Shown piece after piece: positions 53,274 to 62,265 of a stretch of 64,000 bases of DNA (its first letter is position 1; every line of letters starts with the position of its first letter). Below the pieces are notes generated by a model, which was not told the DNA's origin, did not search any database, and saw only the letters and a program-made list of their open reading frames with translations. The position numbers were made by a program, and so were the translations under genes. The DNA is from Mucilaginibacter phenanthrenivorans (lineage in GTDB: Bacteria; Bacteroidota; Bacteroidia; Sphingobacteriales; Sphingobacteriaceae), in contig NZ_JAHVAP010000008.1 of NCBI RefSeq assembly GCF_024721155.1, forward strand, positions 248,001 to 312,000, written 5' to 3'.

Positions 53274-53819
53274 ATGGCAACTAAAACATCAAACAGAAAA
53301 CCTGCAGGTTTAACCGGAAAAATGGAAGACTCAGAATTTCACAAATTCTTTGTAGACGAACTTAAGGACATTTATTGGGCCGAAAAACACCTGGTAAAGG
53401 CACTCCCTAAAATGCAAAAGGCGGCAACAAGCGAAGACCTGGCTGCAGCTTTTCAAAAGCACACTGCCGAAACGCAAACTCACATTGACACCCTTGAACA
53501 GGTGTTTTCGCTGCTTGATGAAAAGGCAGTGGCAAAAAAATGTGATGCGATGGAGGGCTTACTGGCGGAAGCAACCAGTATAATAGAAGATACCGAAAAA
53601 GGAACCCATACACGCGATGCAGGTTTGATACTTGCTGCTCAAAAAGTTGAACATTACGAAATTGCTACATATGGTTCCTTGAGGACTTTTGCACAAACAA
53701 TGGGACATACAGATGTAGCTGATCTTCTACAACAAACACTTGACAATGAAAAGGCAACAGATGAGGCTTTAACCCAGGCTGCCGAAAGCATGGTCAATGA
53801 AGCTGCCGCAGCGGAATAA
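53274..53819 (+). CDS. Ferritin-like DUF892 family protein (YciF-like)
   Basis: The start at 53274 (MATKTSNRKP) is chosen over an upstream ATG at 53235. The 181-residue protein shows EFHKFFVDELKDIYWAEKHL, HTAETQTHIDTLEQVF and AAQKVEHYEIATYGSLR, the helices bearing Glu/His of the ferritin-like di-iron fold. These proteins appear in stress responses. It has its own strong terminator. Confidence 0.93.
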   Translation: MATKTSNRKPAGLTGKMEDSEFHKFFVDELKDIYWAEKHLVKALPKMQKAATSEDLAAAFQKHTAETQTHIDTLEQVFSLLDEKAVAKKCDAMEGLLAEATSIIEDTEKGTHTRDAGLILAAQKVEHYEIATYGSLRTFAQTMGHTDVADLLQQTLDNEKATDEALTQAAESMVNEAAAAE

Positions 53820-53838
53820 GTAAACTCGTAAAATAAAG

Positions 53839-53874
53839 AAGCCGCCCACCAATATTTTGAAGGGCGGCTTTTTT
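53839..53874 (+). terminator. Rho-independent terminator of the DUF892 gene
   Basis: AAGCCGCCC and GGGCGGCTT pair (nine pairs, 14-base loop) and TTTTTT follows on the plus strand, 20 bases past the stop. Confidence 0.92.
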
Positions 53875-53889
53875 GTTGTAAGTTGAATT

Positions 53890-55446
53890 CTATAAGCCGT
53901 CGAATACAAAAACTCCTTTTTCCAAAGGTTTCCTTGGCATCATATCAGCCCTGGTGCTGGTTTGGTAAACAAACGAGGCTACAATAATAGCCGCCTGTTT
54001 AAGATCCTCCATTTTCAGGTGATCGTAATTATCCATGTTGCTGTGGTGCGTGCGGGTTTCGTAATCTATAGGATCCTGGATGAACTGAAAGCCCGGGATG
54101 CCCGCCCAGTCAAACGAAAGATGGTCCGTTGAGCCGGTATTCGCCATTGTTACTGTGCTTGCTCCCAAATCAGCAAATGGTTTAAACCATTGTTCGAATA
54201 TTGGCTTTATGGCTGTATTACCCTGTGCAAATATACCCCGGATCTTACCTGTACCATTGTCAAGGTTAAAGTAAGCAGATACTTTTGCCTGCTCTGGCTT
54301 AACTGTAAGGTCAACACCTCTGAAGTGATTTTTTACATAACCGTATGAGCCTAATAAACCCTGTTCTTCACCGCCCCACAAAGCTATGCGGATGGTGCGT
54401 TTTGGTTTTAAGCCCAATGAATCAAGTAAGCGAACAGCTTCCAGCATCACAATACAGCCTGCGCCATTATCGGTTGCACCGGTTGATGAGGCCCAGGCAT
54501 CCATATGGCCGCCAAGCATTACCAGTTGTGATTTTAGTTTAGGATCAGTTCCGGGAATCTCGCCTACAACATTGTAGCCTTTAATGTCGGCATCATTAAA
54601 TTTGCCCTGTACATTCAGGTTTAATTCAACTTTGTGTCCGGACTCAGTTAATCTTTTTATTCTTTGTCCATCTTCCGAAGATATAGCCACTTTAACTATG
54701 CTTTCGCTGGTATTGGTTTTATAGCCTATCAGTCCCTGTACAAAAACAGTTCCGTTCCTGTCCTCAGCGCCGGCAGTCAATATTGCCAATGCGCCTGATT
54801 GCTGAATCAGCTTCGGGACCCTGTCGATAAGGTTAAAATATTTAAGGTAGCCTTCCAGTACTTCCCTGCTCAGCATGTAGGTATCCTTCATGTTGGCCAG
54901 TTCGGTATCAGACAGGCGTTCGGCTGATGGCTTAAAGTCAGGCTCATAGCTTGGCGCTTTCCCGGCTATCAATACAAATTTTCCTTTAAAATCAGCGGCA
55001 TGTTTTATGATGTAAACGGTGTCCATAGCGTTGGCCTGGGGCAACACGACAACTTCGCCGCTTATCGGGCCCTTTGTGTTGCCACTCCATGGTTCAGGAT
55101 ACGCAGTTATGGATTGCGAATAAGGTGCTTTAAACGAGATGCTAAAATCCTGGATCTCCCAGCCCTTGCCAAAATTGCCCCATGGTTCAAGTGCGGTGTT
55201 TGCCATGCCCCATTTTTTCATGGTTTCAACAGCCCATGTTCCGGCACGCAGATAGCCCGGAGAATTGGTAAGCCTTGGCCCGGATACATCTGTAAGGTAA
55301 TGTGCAATTGACGGGATGTGCGAGTTGGTCATCTCCGCCTTCCTGATCCTGCTGAATACTGCTGTGTCAACAGTTTCCTGTGCATACAAGCTTGCGCTGG
55401 CCAGCATCAACGCAGCAAAGGCTGATTTAAAGTATAAATGCTTCAT
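53890..55446 (-). CDS. Exported M28-family metallopeptidase
   Basis: This 518-residue protein has a signal peptide (SASLYAQ), a PA-like insert (about 120-260) and an M28 domain. Metal ligands are visible: GGHMDAW, GATDNGAG, GGEEQGLLG, FNLDNGTG and THHSNMD. The pattern is that of zinc aminopeptidase/carboxypeptidase Q relatives. It is probably periplasmic or outer-membrane-associated. Confidence 0.93.
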   Translation of the reverse strand: MKHLYFKSAFAALMLASASLYAQETVDTAVFSRIRKAEMTNSHIPSIAHYLTDVSGPRLTNSPGYLRAGTWAVETMKKWGMANTALEPWGNFGKGWEIQDFSISFKAPYSQSITAYPEPWSGNTKGPISGEVVVLPQANAMDTVYIIKHAADFKGKFVLIAGKAPSYEPDFKPSAERLSDTELANMKDTYMLSREVLEGYLKYFNLIDRVPKLIQQSGALAILTAGAEDRNGTVFVQGLIGYKTNTSESIVKVAISSEDGQRIKRLTESGHKVELNLNVQGKFNDADIKGYNVVGEIPGTDPKLKSQLVMLGGHMDAWASSTGATDNGAGCIVMLEAVRLLDSLGLKPKRTIRIALWGGEEQGLLGSYGYVKNHFRGVDLTVKPEQAKVSAYFNLDNGTGKIRGIFAQGNTAIKPIFEQWFKPFADLGASTVTMANTGSTDHLSFDWAGIPGFQFIQDPIDYETRTHHSNMDNYDHLKMEDLKQAAIIVASFVYQTSTRADMMPRKPLEKGVFVFDGL

Positions 55447-55573
55447 GTTTTGTGGTTATGATTTTTTAGTCAGTTAATTTATAGCTAAAACTATGGTATT
55501 ACGCGTACAAACACAAGTTTATTTGTATGCTGAATTTAGAGCCGGTAATATGAAAAATGTTACAGGTCTAATA

Positions 55574-56179
55574 TCAGGCAACCAATGATTCTTTGATCTT
55601 TTTGTCCTGCAATCCGGAGAAAAGCGTAACCATACAAATGGCGCCAATAGTTGCAAAAAGCATGTCCGACTGCGTATCCCAAACATCGCCCTGTGTGCCT
55701 AAAAATGAATCGCCGGACGAACCTGAGCTAACTGAAACGAACCATTCTAAAAACTCATAACACATGCTGATGCTCATACAAACCACTACGGTTAAAAACG
55801 GGATCCATGATTTTTTTTGAATGATGTTTTTGCGGATATAGATCTCCCTCACAATAAATGCAGGTATAAAGCCCTGTGCAAAATGACCAAGTTTATCGTA
55901 ATTATTCCTGCCTTGATGAAAAACATCCCTGATCCAGTTAAATGCCGGTACCAAAGCGTAAGTATAGTGCCCGCCAATAAAAAGAATACAACAATGAACC
56001 AATATTAAGCAATAGGTTAGATAGGTGAACCGGAAATTCTTAAAGGTAAAAAGCAATATAAAAAAGCTAATGATAGCGGGAAAGACTTCCAGGATCCAGG
56101 TAAAATAATCGTGTGGGTTTATTGCTGAACCTATAAGTGCCGCGAAGAACAAAATGATAAGCAGGTAATATTTTTTCAT
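55574..56179 (-). CDS. DUF2238 (YjdF-like) membrane protein
   Basis: This 201-residue protein has five or six TM helices and the family motif NYDKLGHFAQGFIPAFIVRE plus SFLGTQGDVWDTQSDM. Function is unknown. Single gene, 127 bases after the M28 peptidase start. Confidence 0.88.
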   Translation of the reverse strand: MKKYYLLIILFFAALIGSAINPHDYFTWILEVFPAIISFFILLFTFKNFRFTYLTYCLILVHCCILFIGGHYTYALVPAFNWIRDVFHQGRNNYDKLGHFAQGFIPAFIVREIYIRKNIIQKKSWIPFLTVVVCMSISMCYEFLEWFVSVSSGSSGDSFLGTQGDVWDTQSDMLFATIGAICMVTLFSGLQDKKIKESLVA

Positions 56180-56516
56180 GCACTAAGATGTAGATTAAAA
56201 TCGAAACTAAATAATATGGTCTGCTGTGTATCAATAAGGCACTATCTGATAAACCTTTCAGTTTCTAATTTAAAGTGTATTTAAAAAATATAACTTTGAT
56301 ATTCATAAACCGAAATATCAAAGACAAGCGAAAAGACCGAGAAGCAGAAAAATGATCCTGTAGGTCGGCAGGGATTTCTTTTTCTATTATTCAAGAATGA
56401 AAACCAGGGTATTTCAGGGTGTGGGTTTATAAGCAAGCCTGCTCTTGATATCTGCAATATTGCATAGTTAAACGTTTATTAAGCCAATTTAATGTTTTAC
56501 TGTATACATCATTTCT
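56180..56516. other. Divergent intergenic region with two palindromes
   Basis: CTTTGATATT (56294-56303) and AATATCAAAG (56314-56323) form a perfect ten-pair inverted repeat. TGCAATATTGCA (56453-56464) is a perfect 12-base palindrome 52 bases before the SDR start. Either could be an operator. No gene is visible. Confidence 0.5.
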
Positions 56517-57284
56517 ATGACAGATAAAAATTTTAGCGGACAAGTTGCAATAATAACCGGAGCAGGGCAGGGCATAGGTTTTGAAATTGCCCGGCAACTT
56601 GCTTTTAATGGCGTGTCGGTTATTCTTAATGACATTGACCAGGATCTAGCTGCGGAAGCCGCCGCCGCAATTGAAAAACAGAATGGCATTTGCTTCGCCA
56701 TGGCAGGGGATGCCTCGGACGTTGATTTTATTCAGCACCTGGTTGACGAGGCGGTTGCGAAATTCGGTAAGCTTACCATCGCGATAGCAAATGCAGGGAT
56801 AACCACCTTTGGAAAGTTTTTAGATTATCGGCCGGAATCGCTACAGAAAATCATGAATCTTAACTTGTATGGTAGTTTCTTTTTAACACAAAAAGCTGCG
56901 CTGCAAATGAAGAAGCAAGGCGATGGCGGCAGCATATTGCTAATGTCGTCGGTTACCGGTCACCAGGCGCACGAAAATTTAACCGCTTACGGAATGACCA
57001 AGGCAGGACTGAATATGCTGGCGAAAAGCCTTGTAATCGAGTTGTCTCCGTTCAACGTCAACATAAACACTATTGCGCCCGGCGCTACGCTTACCGAAAG
57101 GACCTTAATGGATGTAGAGTACCTGGAAACGTGGTCGCGCATTACGCCGATGGGGAAGCCGGCTACGGTTGAAGATATTGCCAATGCTGCGTTGTTTTTT
57201 GTATCGCCTGCATCAAGGCATATCACAGGACAAAGTTTGGTAATTGATGGCGGATGGACTGCGATGAGCCCTTCGCCATATTAA
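56517..57284 (+). CDS. Short-chain dehydrogenase, classical SDR
   Basis: This 255-residue SDR has TGAGQGIGFEIAR, NAG, the Ser of MSSVTG and YGMTK, and the C-terminal ITGQSLVIDGGW typical of glucose-1-dehydrogenase/sugar-alcohol-type members. Substrate unknown. It converges on rpoD. Confidence 0.92.
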   Translation: MTDKNFSGQVAIITGAGQGIGFEIARQLAFNGVSVILNDIDQDLAAEAAAAIEKQNGICFAMAGDASDVDFIQHLVDEAVAKFGKLTIAIANAGITTFGKFLDYRPESLQKIMNLNLYGSFFLTQKAALQMKKQGDGGSILLMSSVTGHQAHENLTAYGMTKAGLNMLAKSLVIELSPFNVNINTIAPGATLTERTLMDVEYLETWSRITPMGKPATVEDIANAALFFVSPASRHITGQSLVIDGGWTAMSPSPY

Positions 57285-57287
57285 AGC

Positions 57288-57319
57288 AAAAGAGCGATGA
57301 TTCAAATCATCGCTCTTTT
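57288..57319. terminator. Bidirectional terminator between SDR and rpoD
   Basis: AAAAGAGCGATGATT and AATCATCGCTCTTTT form a perfect 15-pair stem with a two-base loop and A/T tracts on both sides. It lies between two convergent genes. Confidence 0.93.
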
Positions 57320-57326
57320 ATATTAG

Positions 57327-58184
57327 CTACAAGTACGATTGCAATGCACCGCTTCGTGATGACTGCTTTATCCTTTGTAATGCTTTATCTTTTATCTGGC
57401 GAACCCTTTCGCGGGTTAAAATGAATTTTTCGCCAATTTCTTCCAAAGTATGCGTATGGTTGTTGCCCAGGCCATAAAACAAAATAAGCACTTCGCGATC
57501 GCGCTCACCCAACTTGGAAAGGGAACGGTTTAGCTCGGTAGCCAACGAATCATGGATCAGCATGCTATCGGTTGACGGATCGCTGTTTTGCATTACATCA
57601 AGCAGTGTTCCTTCTTCGCCTTGTTGGAAAGGTGCATCGATAGAAACCTGGCGACCTGAATTTCTTAATGAATCGGCAATTTTTTCAACCGTAGTTTCCA
57701 ACGTTTCTGCAAGCTCCTCAGGTGTTGGCTCACGCTCAAATTCCTGCTCCAATTGCGATTGTACCTTCCTGATCTTGCTTAAAGTGCCAATCTGGTTAAG
57801 GGGTAAGCGAACCGAACGGGACTGATCAGAGATAGCAGATATGATCGATTGCCTGATCCACCATACAGCGTATGATATAAATTTAAAGCCTTTGGTTTCA
57901 TCAAAACGTTTTGCAGCTTTAATTAAACCAAGGTTACCTTCGTTAATTAAATCACCAAGTGTTATTCCCTGATTTTGGTATTGCTTGGCAACAGATACTA
58001 CGAAACGTAAATTTGCCTTGGTTAAACGCTCTAAAGCTGCCTGGTCGCCGTCACGGATCTTTTGAGCAAGGATAACTTCCTCCTGTGCAGTGATCAGATC
58101 TACCTTGCCAATTTCTGTTAAATATTTATCCAGAGATTGGGTTTCGCGATTAGTTATAGATTGACTTATCTTAAGTTGTCTCAT
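57327..58184 (-). CDS. rpoD: Primary RNA polymerase sigma factor (sigma-70/RpoD)
   Basis: The start at 58184 (MRQLKISQSITNRET) gives 285 residues, the usual Bacteroidota length; a longer frame to 58292 would run into the csp terminator. Regions visible: 1.2 (LDKYLTEIGKVDLIT), 2 (ANLRFVVSVAKQYQNQG, KFISYAVWWIRQSI), 3 and 4.2 (TLEEIGEKFILTRERVRQIKDKAL). Region 1.1 is absent. It directs recognition of the TTG/TAnnTTTG promoters noted in this window. Confidence 0.96.
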   Translation of the reverse strand: MRQLKISQSITNRETQSLDKYLTEIGKVDLITAQEEVILAQKIRDGDQAALERLTKANLRFVVSVAKQYQNQGITLGDLINEGNLGLIKAAKRFDETKGFKFISYAVWWIRQSIISAISDQSRSVRLPLNQIGTLSKIRKVQSQLEQEFEREPTPEELAETLETTVEKIADSLRNSGRQVSIDAPFQQGEEGTLLDVMQNSDPSTDSMLIHDSLATELNRSLSKLGERDREVLILFYGLGNNHTHTLEEIGEKFILTRERVRQIKDKALQRIKQSSRSGALQSYL

Positions 58185-58280
58185 TGAAAATGAATTGTGC
58201 CGCAAAAAAGAGAGGCGGCTTTGAATGATTTTTTTAAATCGTTCGTTAGGGGAAATCTGCTGTTGATTAACAGCTAAGAA

Positions 58281-58317
58281 AAATAAAAGCATTTTCCGTT
58301 TTGGGCGGAAAATGCTT
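58281..58317 (-). terminator. Terminator of the cold-shock gene
   Basis: AAGCATTTTCCG and CGGAAAATGCTT form a perfect 12-pair stem with a seven-base loop, followed by TTATTTTTC on the minus strand. Confidence 0.88.
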
Positions 58318-58338
58318 CGCGAATAATTATATAGATTG

Positions 58339-58530
58339 TTAAGCTATTTTTACTCTTACTGCGTTGGGGCCTTTTCTGCCTTCTTCCACTTCAAACTGTA
58401 CGGTATCGTTTTCACGGATACGGTCGATCAAGCCTGATGAGTGAACAAATACTTCTTTGCCACCATTAGATGGGGTGATGAATCCAAAACCCTTTTCTTC
58501 ATTAAAAAATTTTACTGTTCCTTCTTGCAT
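58339..58530 (-). CDS. Cold-shock domain protein
   Basis: The start at 58530 (MQEGTVKFFN) gives 63 residues, the normal CSD length. RNA-binding motifs KGFGFI (RNP1) and VFVHSS (RNP2) are intact. It acts as an RNA chaperone. It lies upstream of rpoD on the same strand and is separated by its own terminator. Confidence 0.95.
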   Translation of the reverse strand: MQEGTVKFFNEEKGFGFITPSNGGKEVFVHSSGLIDRIRENDTVQFEVEEGRKGPNAVRVKIA

Positions 58531-58652
58531 TATGTTTATTTTAAATAGCCACAAAAGTAGCGTTTATTATTGAATAAACATGTTTAATTCTTACTTGTTT
58601 TCTTTTCATGGCTTTTTAGTGACTTAAGGCCATTTTTATAGGTAAAATAAAT

Positions 58653-59378
58653 TTAATATAGCCTAAAAAGCAGCCAGCAAACCGCAGCTCCTGTCAATGT
58701 ATTTGAAAAATTAACCAGGTTATTGCCTATTAAATGCCTGCGTTCCAGTGTGGCGCCTAAAAGGGAGTCGACAATATTTCCAATTATACCGGCAAGAATA
58801 ATCCACAAAAAATTAATATTCCAATCATGACCAATGGAATAAATACAAGCGATAATAGCTGCTCCGGTTATGCCTATTAACGTCCCTCCTAGACTAATTA
58901 CCCCGTCCTGCCCGCGTTGATCTTTTTTGAAGGTGATAATGCTATAAAACCGCCGCCCAAGGATGGTCCCCAATTCAGACGAAAGCGTATCGGCGGTTGC
59001 GGCGGCCAGGCTACCGGCCATCATTATTTGCACTACACGAGCATACTCCGGTCTGTACCATGAAATTGCGCCGAGTATTGCTGCCATACCGCCATTGGCC
59101 ATTACCTGTCCGGCGGTCCGTCCACCCTTATTCTCTTCGGCTGCGCCTATTGCTTGTTTTTTATTCAGGCCAATACTTGTAGCGCCGGAGCCCAGGATAA
59201 AAAATGACGTCAGCATAATGATCCCGGTGTATCCACCGCCTTCAAAAACCGAAAAGCCAACTAAGCCGCCTAACAACGCCGCGCGAACGGTGAGTTTACG
59301 GGCAACGATGCTGAAAACAATACCTGCAACAAGGACGAAATATATTACATAACTGCCGAAGCCCATACCTAAAACCAT
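58653..59378 (-). CDS. DUF92 family membrane protein
   Basis: This 241-residue protein has about seven TM segments with the DUF92/TMEM19 pattern GLNKKQAIGAAEENKGGRTAGQVMANGG, ATADTLSSELG and GNIVDSLLGATLERR. The family includes phytyl-phosphate-type cytidylyl kinases in phototrophs; here function is open. Confidence 0.9.
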   Translation of the reverse strand: MVLGMGFGSYVIYFVLVAGIVFSIVARKLTVRAALLGGLVGFSVFEGGGYTGIIMLTSFFILGSGATSIGLNKKQAIGAAEENKGGRTAGQVMANGGMAAILGAISWYRPEYARVVQIMMAGSLAAATADTLSSELGTILGRRFYSIITFKKDQRGQDGVISLGGTLIGITGAAIIACIYSIGHDWNINFLWIILAGIIGNIVDSLLGATLERRHLIGNNLVNFSNTLTGAAVCWLLFRLY

Positions 59379-59428
59379 TGTGGCTAAAGTATAAAATCTT
59401 TAGGGTTATAGAGTACTAGTGTGCGAAT

Positions 59429-60208
59429 TTAGAGATTGCTGCCCGCAAACGATCTTTCAGCGATCTTACTCATTTGGTTGAAAATAAATGAGGGTAAAAA
59501 GCGGCCTAACAATGCCAGTATGAATGCTATCCCCGGAAAGATTTGGTATTTGTCTTTTTTTAATCCTTTGATGGCTGCAGCAACGAGTTTATCAGGTTCC
59601 ATCATGGTTTTAGGATCTACATCGCCCGCAAATTTATCATTCAACGGGGTGTTTGATCCCGGCGCCACCAGCTCAAATACTTTAATATTATCCTTTTTTA
59701 ATTGGCTACGGAGCGACCGGGTATAAGATTGCAAGCCTGACTTTGTTGCACCATAAATAGGGGCGAGAGGAAACGGTACAAAGGCAATGCCCGATGTAAC
59801 ATTCATGATTGCCGCGTTGGGCACACGTTGCAAATGTGGCAAAAATTGCTGCACCATCCGTACAGGCCCTGATAGGTTGATCTCGATTTCGCGGGTAATG
59901 TTGTCCAGGTCAATAGATTTGTCATGCAGATCAAGTTTACGCATTTCACCCGCGTTGTTTATCAAAATATTAAGGTTAGGGAATTGTTCTATCACCCGGC
60001 TATATAAAGTTTTGATAGCCTCCGGATCGCTAACATCGCTTTGAAAAGTATGCACTTTTGGGAGCTTTAGTTTGGTTGCGTCGAGCTTTACCGGGTCGCG
60101 ACCGGTGATTATTACTGTATTGTCCAGTGCAATTAATTGGCGGGCAAATTCAAGGCCTATACCGCTTGCGCCGCCTGTTATTAATATGGTATTGTTGGTG
60201 GTTTTCAT
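59429..60208 (-). CDS. Short-chain dehydrogenase, DltE-like (second copy)
   Basis: The start at 60208 (MKTTNNTILITGG) gives 259 residues with TGGASGIGLEFAR, NNAGE, YGATK and a hydrophobic C-terminal segment. It belongs to the same subgroup as the SDR at 12064-12786. Divergent from the MFS gene. Confidence 0.9.
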   Translation of the reverse strand: MKTTNNTILITGGASGIGLEFARQLIALDNTVIITGRDPVKLDATKLKLPKVHTFQSDVSDPEAIKTLYSRVIEQFPNLNILINNAGEMRKLDLHDKSIDLDNITREIEINLSGPVRMVQQFLPHLQRVPNAAIMNVTSGIAFVPFPLAPIYGATKSGLQSYTRSLRSQLKKDNIKVFELVAPGSNTPLNDKFAGDVDPKTMMEPDKLVAAAIKGLKKDKYQIFPGIAFILALLGRFLPSFIFNQMSKIAERSFAGSNL

Positions 60209-60414
60209 GTTCGTTTTTTTTAACAAAGATCAGGGGATCAGTAATATAAAGTTTGCAAGCATCAATCCATTGTTTGCGAAATTCAAATGCTAGTGGTTGA
60301 TTTTAAGGTGCGCCTTCCAAGGTGTTTGTTCTGAATTGAGGTTTCAACCAGTTTTATTTTCAAAACTTTTCCCCGATGCTTTGTTACATATTCACTACCT
60401 TGTAAATATCAATT

Positions 60415-61968
60415 ATGGCTACAGTAGCGCTTCGCAGTGCGGCAGGTAAATGGATCATGGTTTCGGCCATCCTCGCCTCTGCAATGGCATTTATCGACGC
60501 TACTGCGCTAAATGTTGTGTTGCCTGCACTGCAGCAAAGCTTGCAAGCCAGCGGCGCCGATCTGTTCTGGATCCTGAATGCCTACCTGCTTATGCTTGCT
60601 GCGCTCATCCTTATCGGCGGCTCATTGGGCGATAAGCTTGGTCGCAAGAAGGTATTCATGGCCGGCATTTTTATTTTTATTTGTGGATCGGCTGCATGCG
60701 GGATCTCGCCCGGCGTAACTTATTTGATCGTCTTCAGGATAATCCAGGGTGTTGGCGGGGCATTGATGATTCCCGGTAGTTTGTCGCTGATCTCTTCATC
60801 CATCAATCCGAAGGAAAGAGGAAAAGCAATCGGCACATGGTCGGCGTTTACAACTGTGGTAACCATGGGCGGCCCTATATTAGGCGGGGCTTTGGCCGAT
60901 GCAGGTTTATGGCGGTATATTTTTTTTATTAATGTACCTATCGGCATTGCTGCCCTGGTAATGCTTTGGTTTAAGGTAGCAGAAACAAAGGACGAAGACA
61001 GCGACCACGCCATAGATTTTCCCGGAGCCATTGCTATAGCGCTCGGGCTGGCATTGGTAACCTTCGGCTTTTTGCGGATCCCTGCGGTTGGTTTGCATAA
61101 CTGGCAGGTTTATCTTTCATTGCCTGCTGGTTTGTTGTTATTGGCATTGTTTATCATCATCGAGAAAAAAAGCAAACACCCGATGATGCCTTTGCAGCTA
61201 TTTGCTAATCCAACTTTTACGGGGAGTAACCTGCTTACGTTTTTTCTATATGCTGGGCTGGGAGCAGGGATGCTTTTTCTTTCACTGAATATGGTACAGG
61301 TACAGGGCTATAGCCAGTTACAAAGCGGCTTAACATTTTTGCCCTTTACTATAATGATGATTTCCATTGCCCGGTTTGCAGGGTCACTTGCTGATAAATT
61401 TGGGCCGCGGCTGTTCCTCATTTGCGGGCCCGCGGTTGCCGGCACCGGCTTGCTAATCTTATCGTTTGTAAAACAAACCGCAGGCCCTGCTGATTACTGG
61501 ACAACGTTCTTTCCCGGAGTGATAGTTTTAGGCTTGGGGATGTCGTTCACGGTGTCGCCGTTAACTGCCGCTGTGATGGGTTCGGTTGATGATCACTTTT
61601 CAGGTACCGCATCCGGGGTAAACAATGCGGTTTCGCGGATTGCCGGGGTGTTTGCTAACGCGATTTTTGGGGCGCTGGTGGTATTGTTCTTTGCCGGAGC
61701 ACTACGGCAACAATTGAATGGCATAAAGCTCGATCCTAAACAGAGAGAAGTGGTTACTCAACAGGCGTCAAAACTAGGCGATGCTAAGGTCCCGGCAGGC
61801 GTGAATGTAAATAGTAAACAGGTAATTGCAAAAGCCTATCATGAAAGTTTTATAAGCGCCTACCGAAAAATTATGCTTATCTCTGGCGGGCTGGGCTTTT
61901 TAGGGGCTTTGATGGGAATGGTGTTTATTAAGGGAGTGGGGAGAGTCCGGAAGCCCGAAAGTCAGTAA
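60415..61968 (+). CDS. MFS transporter, DHA2 family (14-TM)
   Basis: This 517-residue membrane protein starts AFIDATALNVVLPALQQSLQ and has GDKLGRKKVFMAGI, RIIQGVGGALMIPGSLSLI (motif C region) and 14 predicted TM helices, with a soluble insert near residues 440-470. EmrB/QacA-type drug:proton antiporters have this layout. Single gene; the divergent neighbour is an SDR. Confidence 0.92.
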   Translation: MATVALRSAAGKWIMVSAILASAMAFIDATALNVVLPALQQSLQASGADLFWILNAYLLMLAALILIGGSLGDKLGRKKVFMAGIFIFICGSAACGISPGVTYLIVFRIIQGVGGALMIPGSLSLISSSINPKERGKAIGTWSAFTTVVTMGGPILGGALADAGLWRYIFFINVPIGIAALVMLWFKVAETKDEDSDHAIDFPGAIAIALGLALVTFGFLRIPAVGLHNWQVYLSLPAGLLLLALFIIIEKKSKHPMMPLQLFANPTFTGSNLLTFFLYAGLGAGMLFLSLNMVQVQGYSQLQSGLTFLPFTIMMISIARFAGSLADKFGPRLFLICGPAVAGTGLLILSFVKQTAGPADYWTTFFPGVIVLGLGMSFTVSPLTAAVMGSVDDHFSGTASGVNNAVSRIAGVFANAIFGALVVLFFAGALRQQLNGIKLDPKQREVVTQQASKLGDAKVPAGVNVNSKQVIAKAYHESFISAYRKIMLISGGLGFLGALMGMVFIKGVGRVRKPESQ

Positions 61969-62007
61969 AGTCCGAAAGATGGAAATGATGCATGGCGTGA
62001 ATATCGC

Positions 62008-62179
62008 GTGCAGAGTGGACTCACCCGGTCGACGCTTCGCTGGACCTCCCTCTCTTCGCTTGCGCGGAAAGAGGGAAGAAAAAATCACAGCTTAAATAGT
62101 CCTTTTTTCTTTTACCTCTTTGCCGCTTGCGGCAGAGAGGTAAAAGAGCGAAGCAATGTTGGGTGAGTCCACTCTGCAC
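62008..62179. repeat. 172-bp double-hairpin repeat with 19-bp perfect terminal inverted repeats
   Basis: GTGCAGAGTGGACTCACCC (62008-62026) and its exact complement (62161-62179) flank two internal hairpins: CCTCCCTCTCTTCGC paired with GAAAGAGGGAAG, and CTTTTACCTCTTTGCCGC paired with GCGGCAGAGAGGTAAAAG. Both halves share GCTTCGCT next to the ends. The element lies between the MFS gene and the TonB receptor. No open frame is present inside. Confidence 0.8.
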
Positions 62180-62265
62180 CATGCTTTTGGCCGATGAGTT
62201 AATCTCCGCACGTATTTCCTCAATCAGGAATTTTATTTAAATTGCTACTGTAAAACTGACCGAAT

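Noticed and set aside
57327..58292. A longer RpoD starting at 58292.
   Set aside because: The extension overlaps the perfect terminator of the cold-shock gene and is unlike the family N-terminus; the ATG at 58184 fits.
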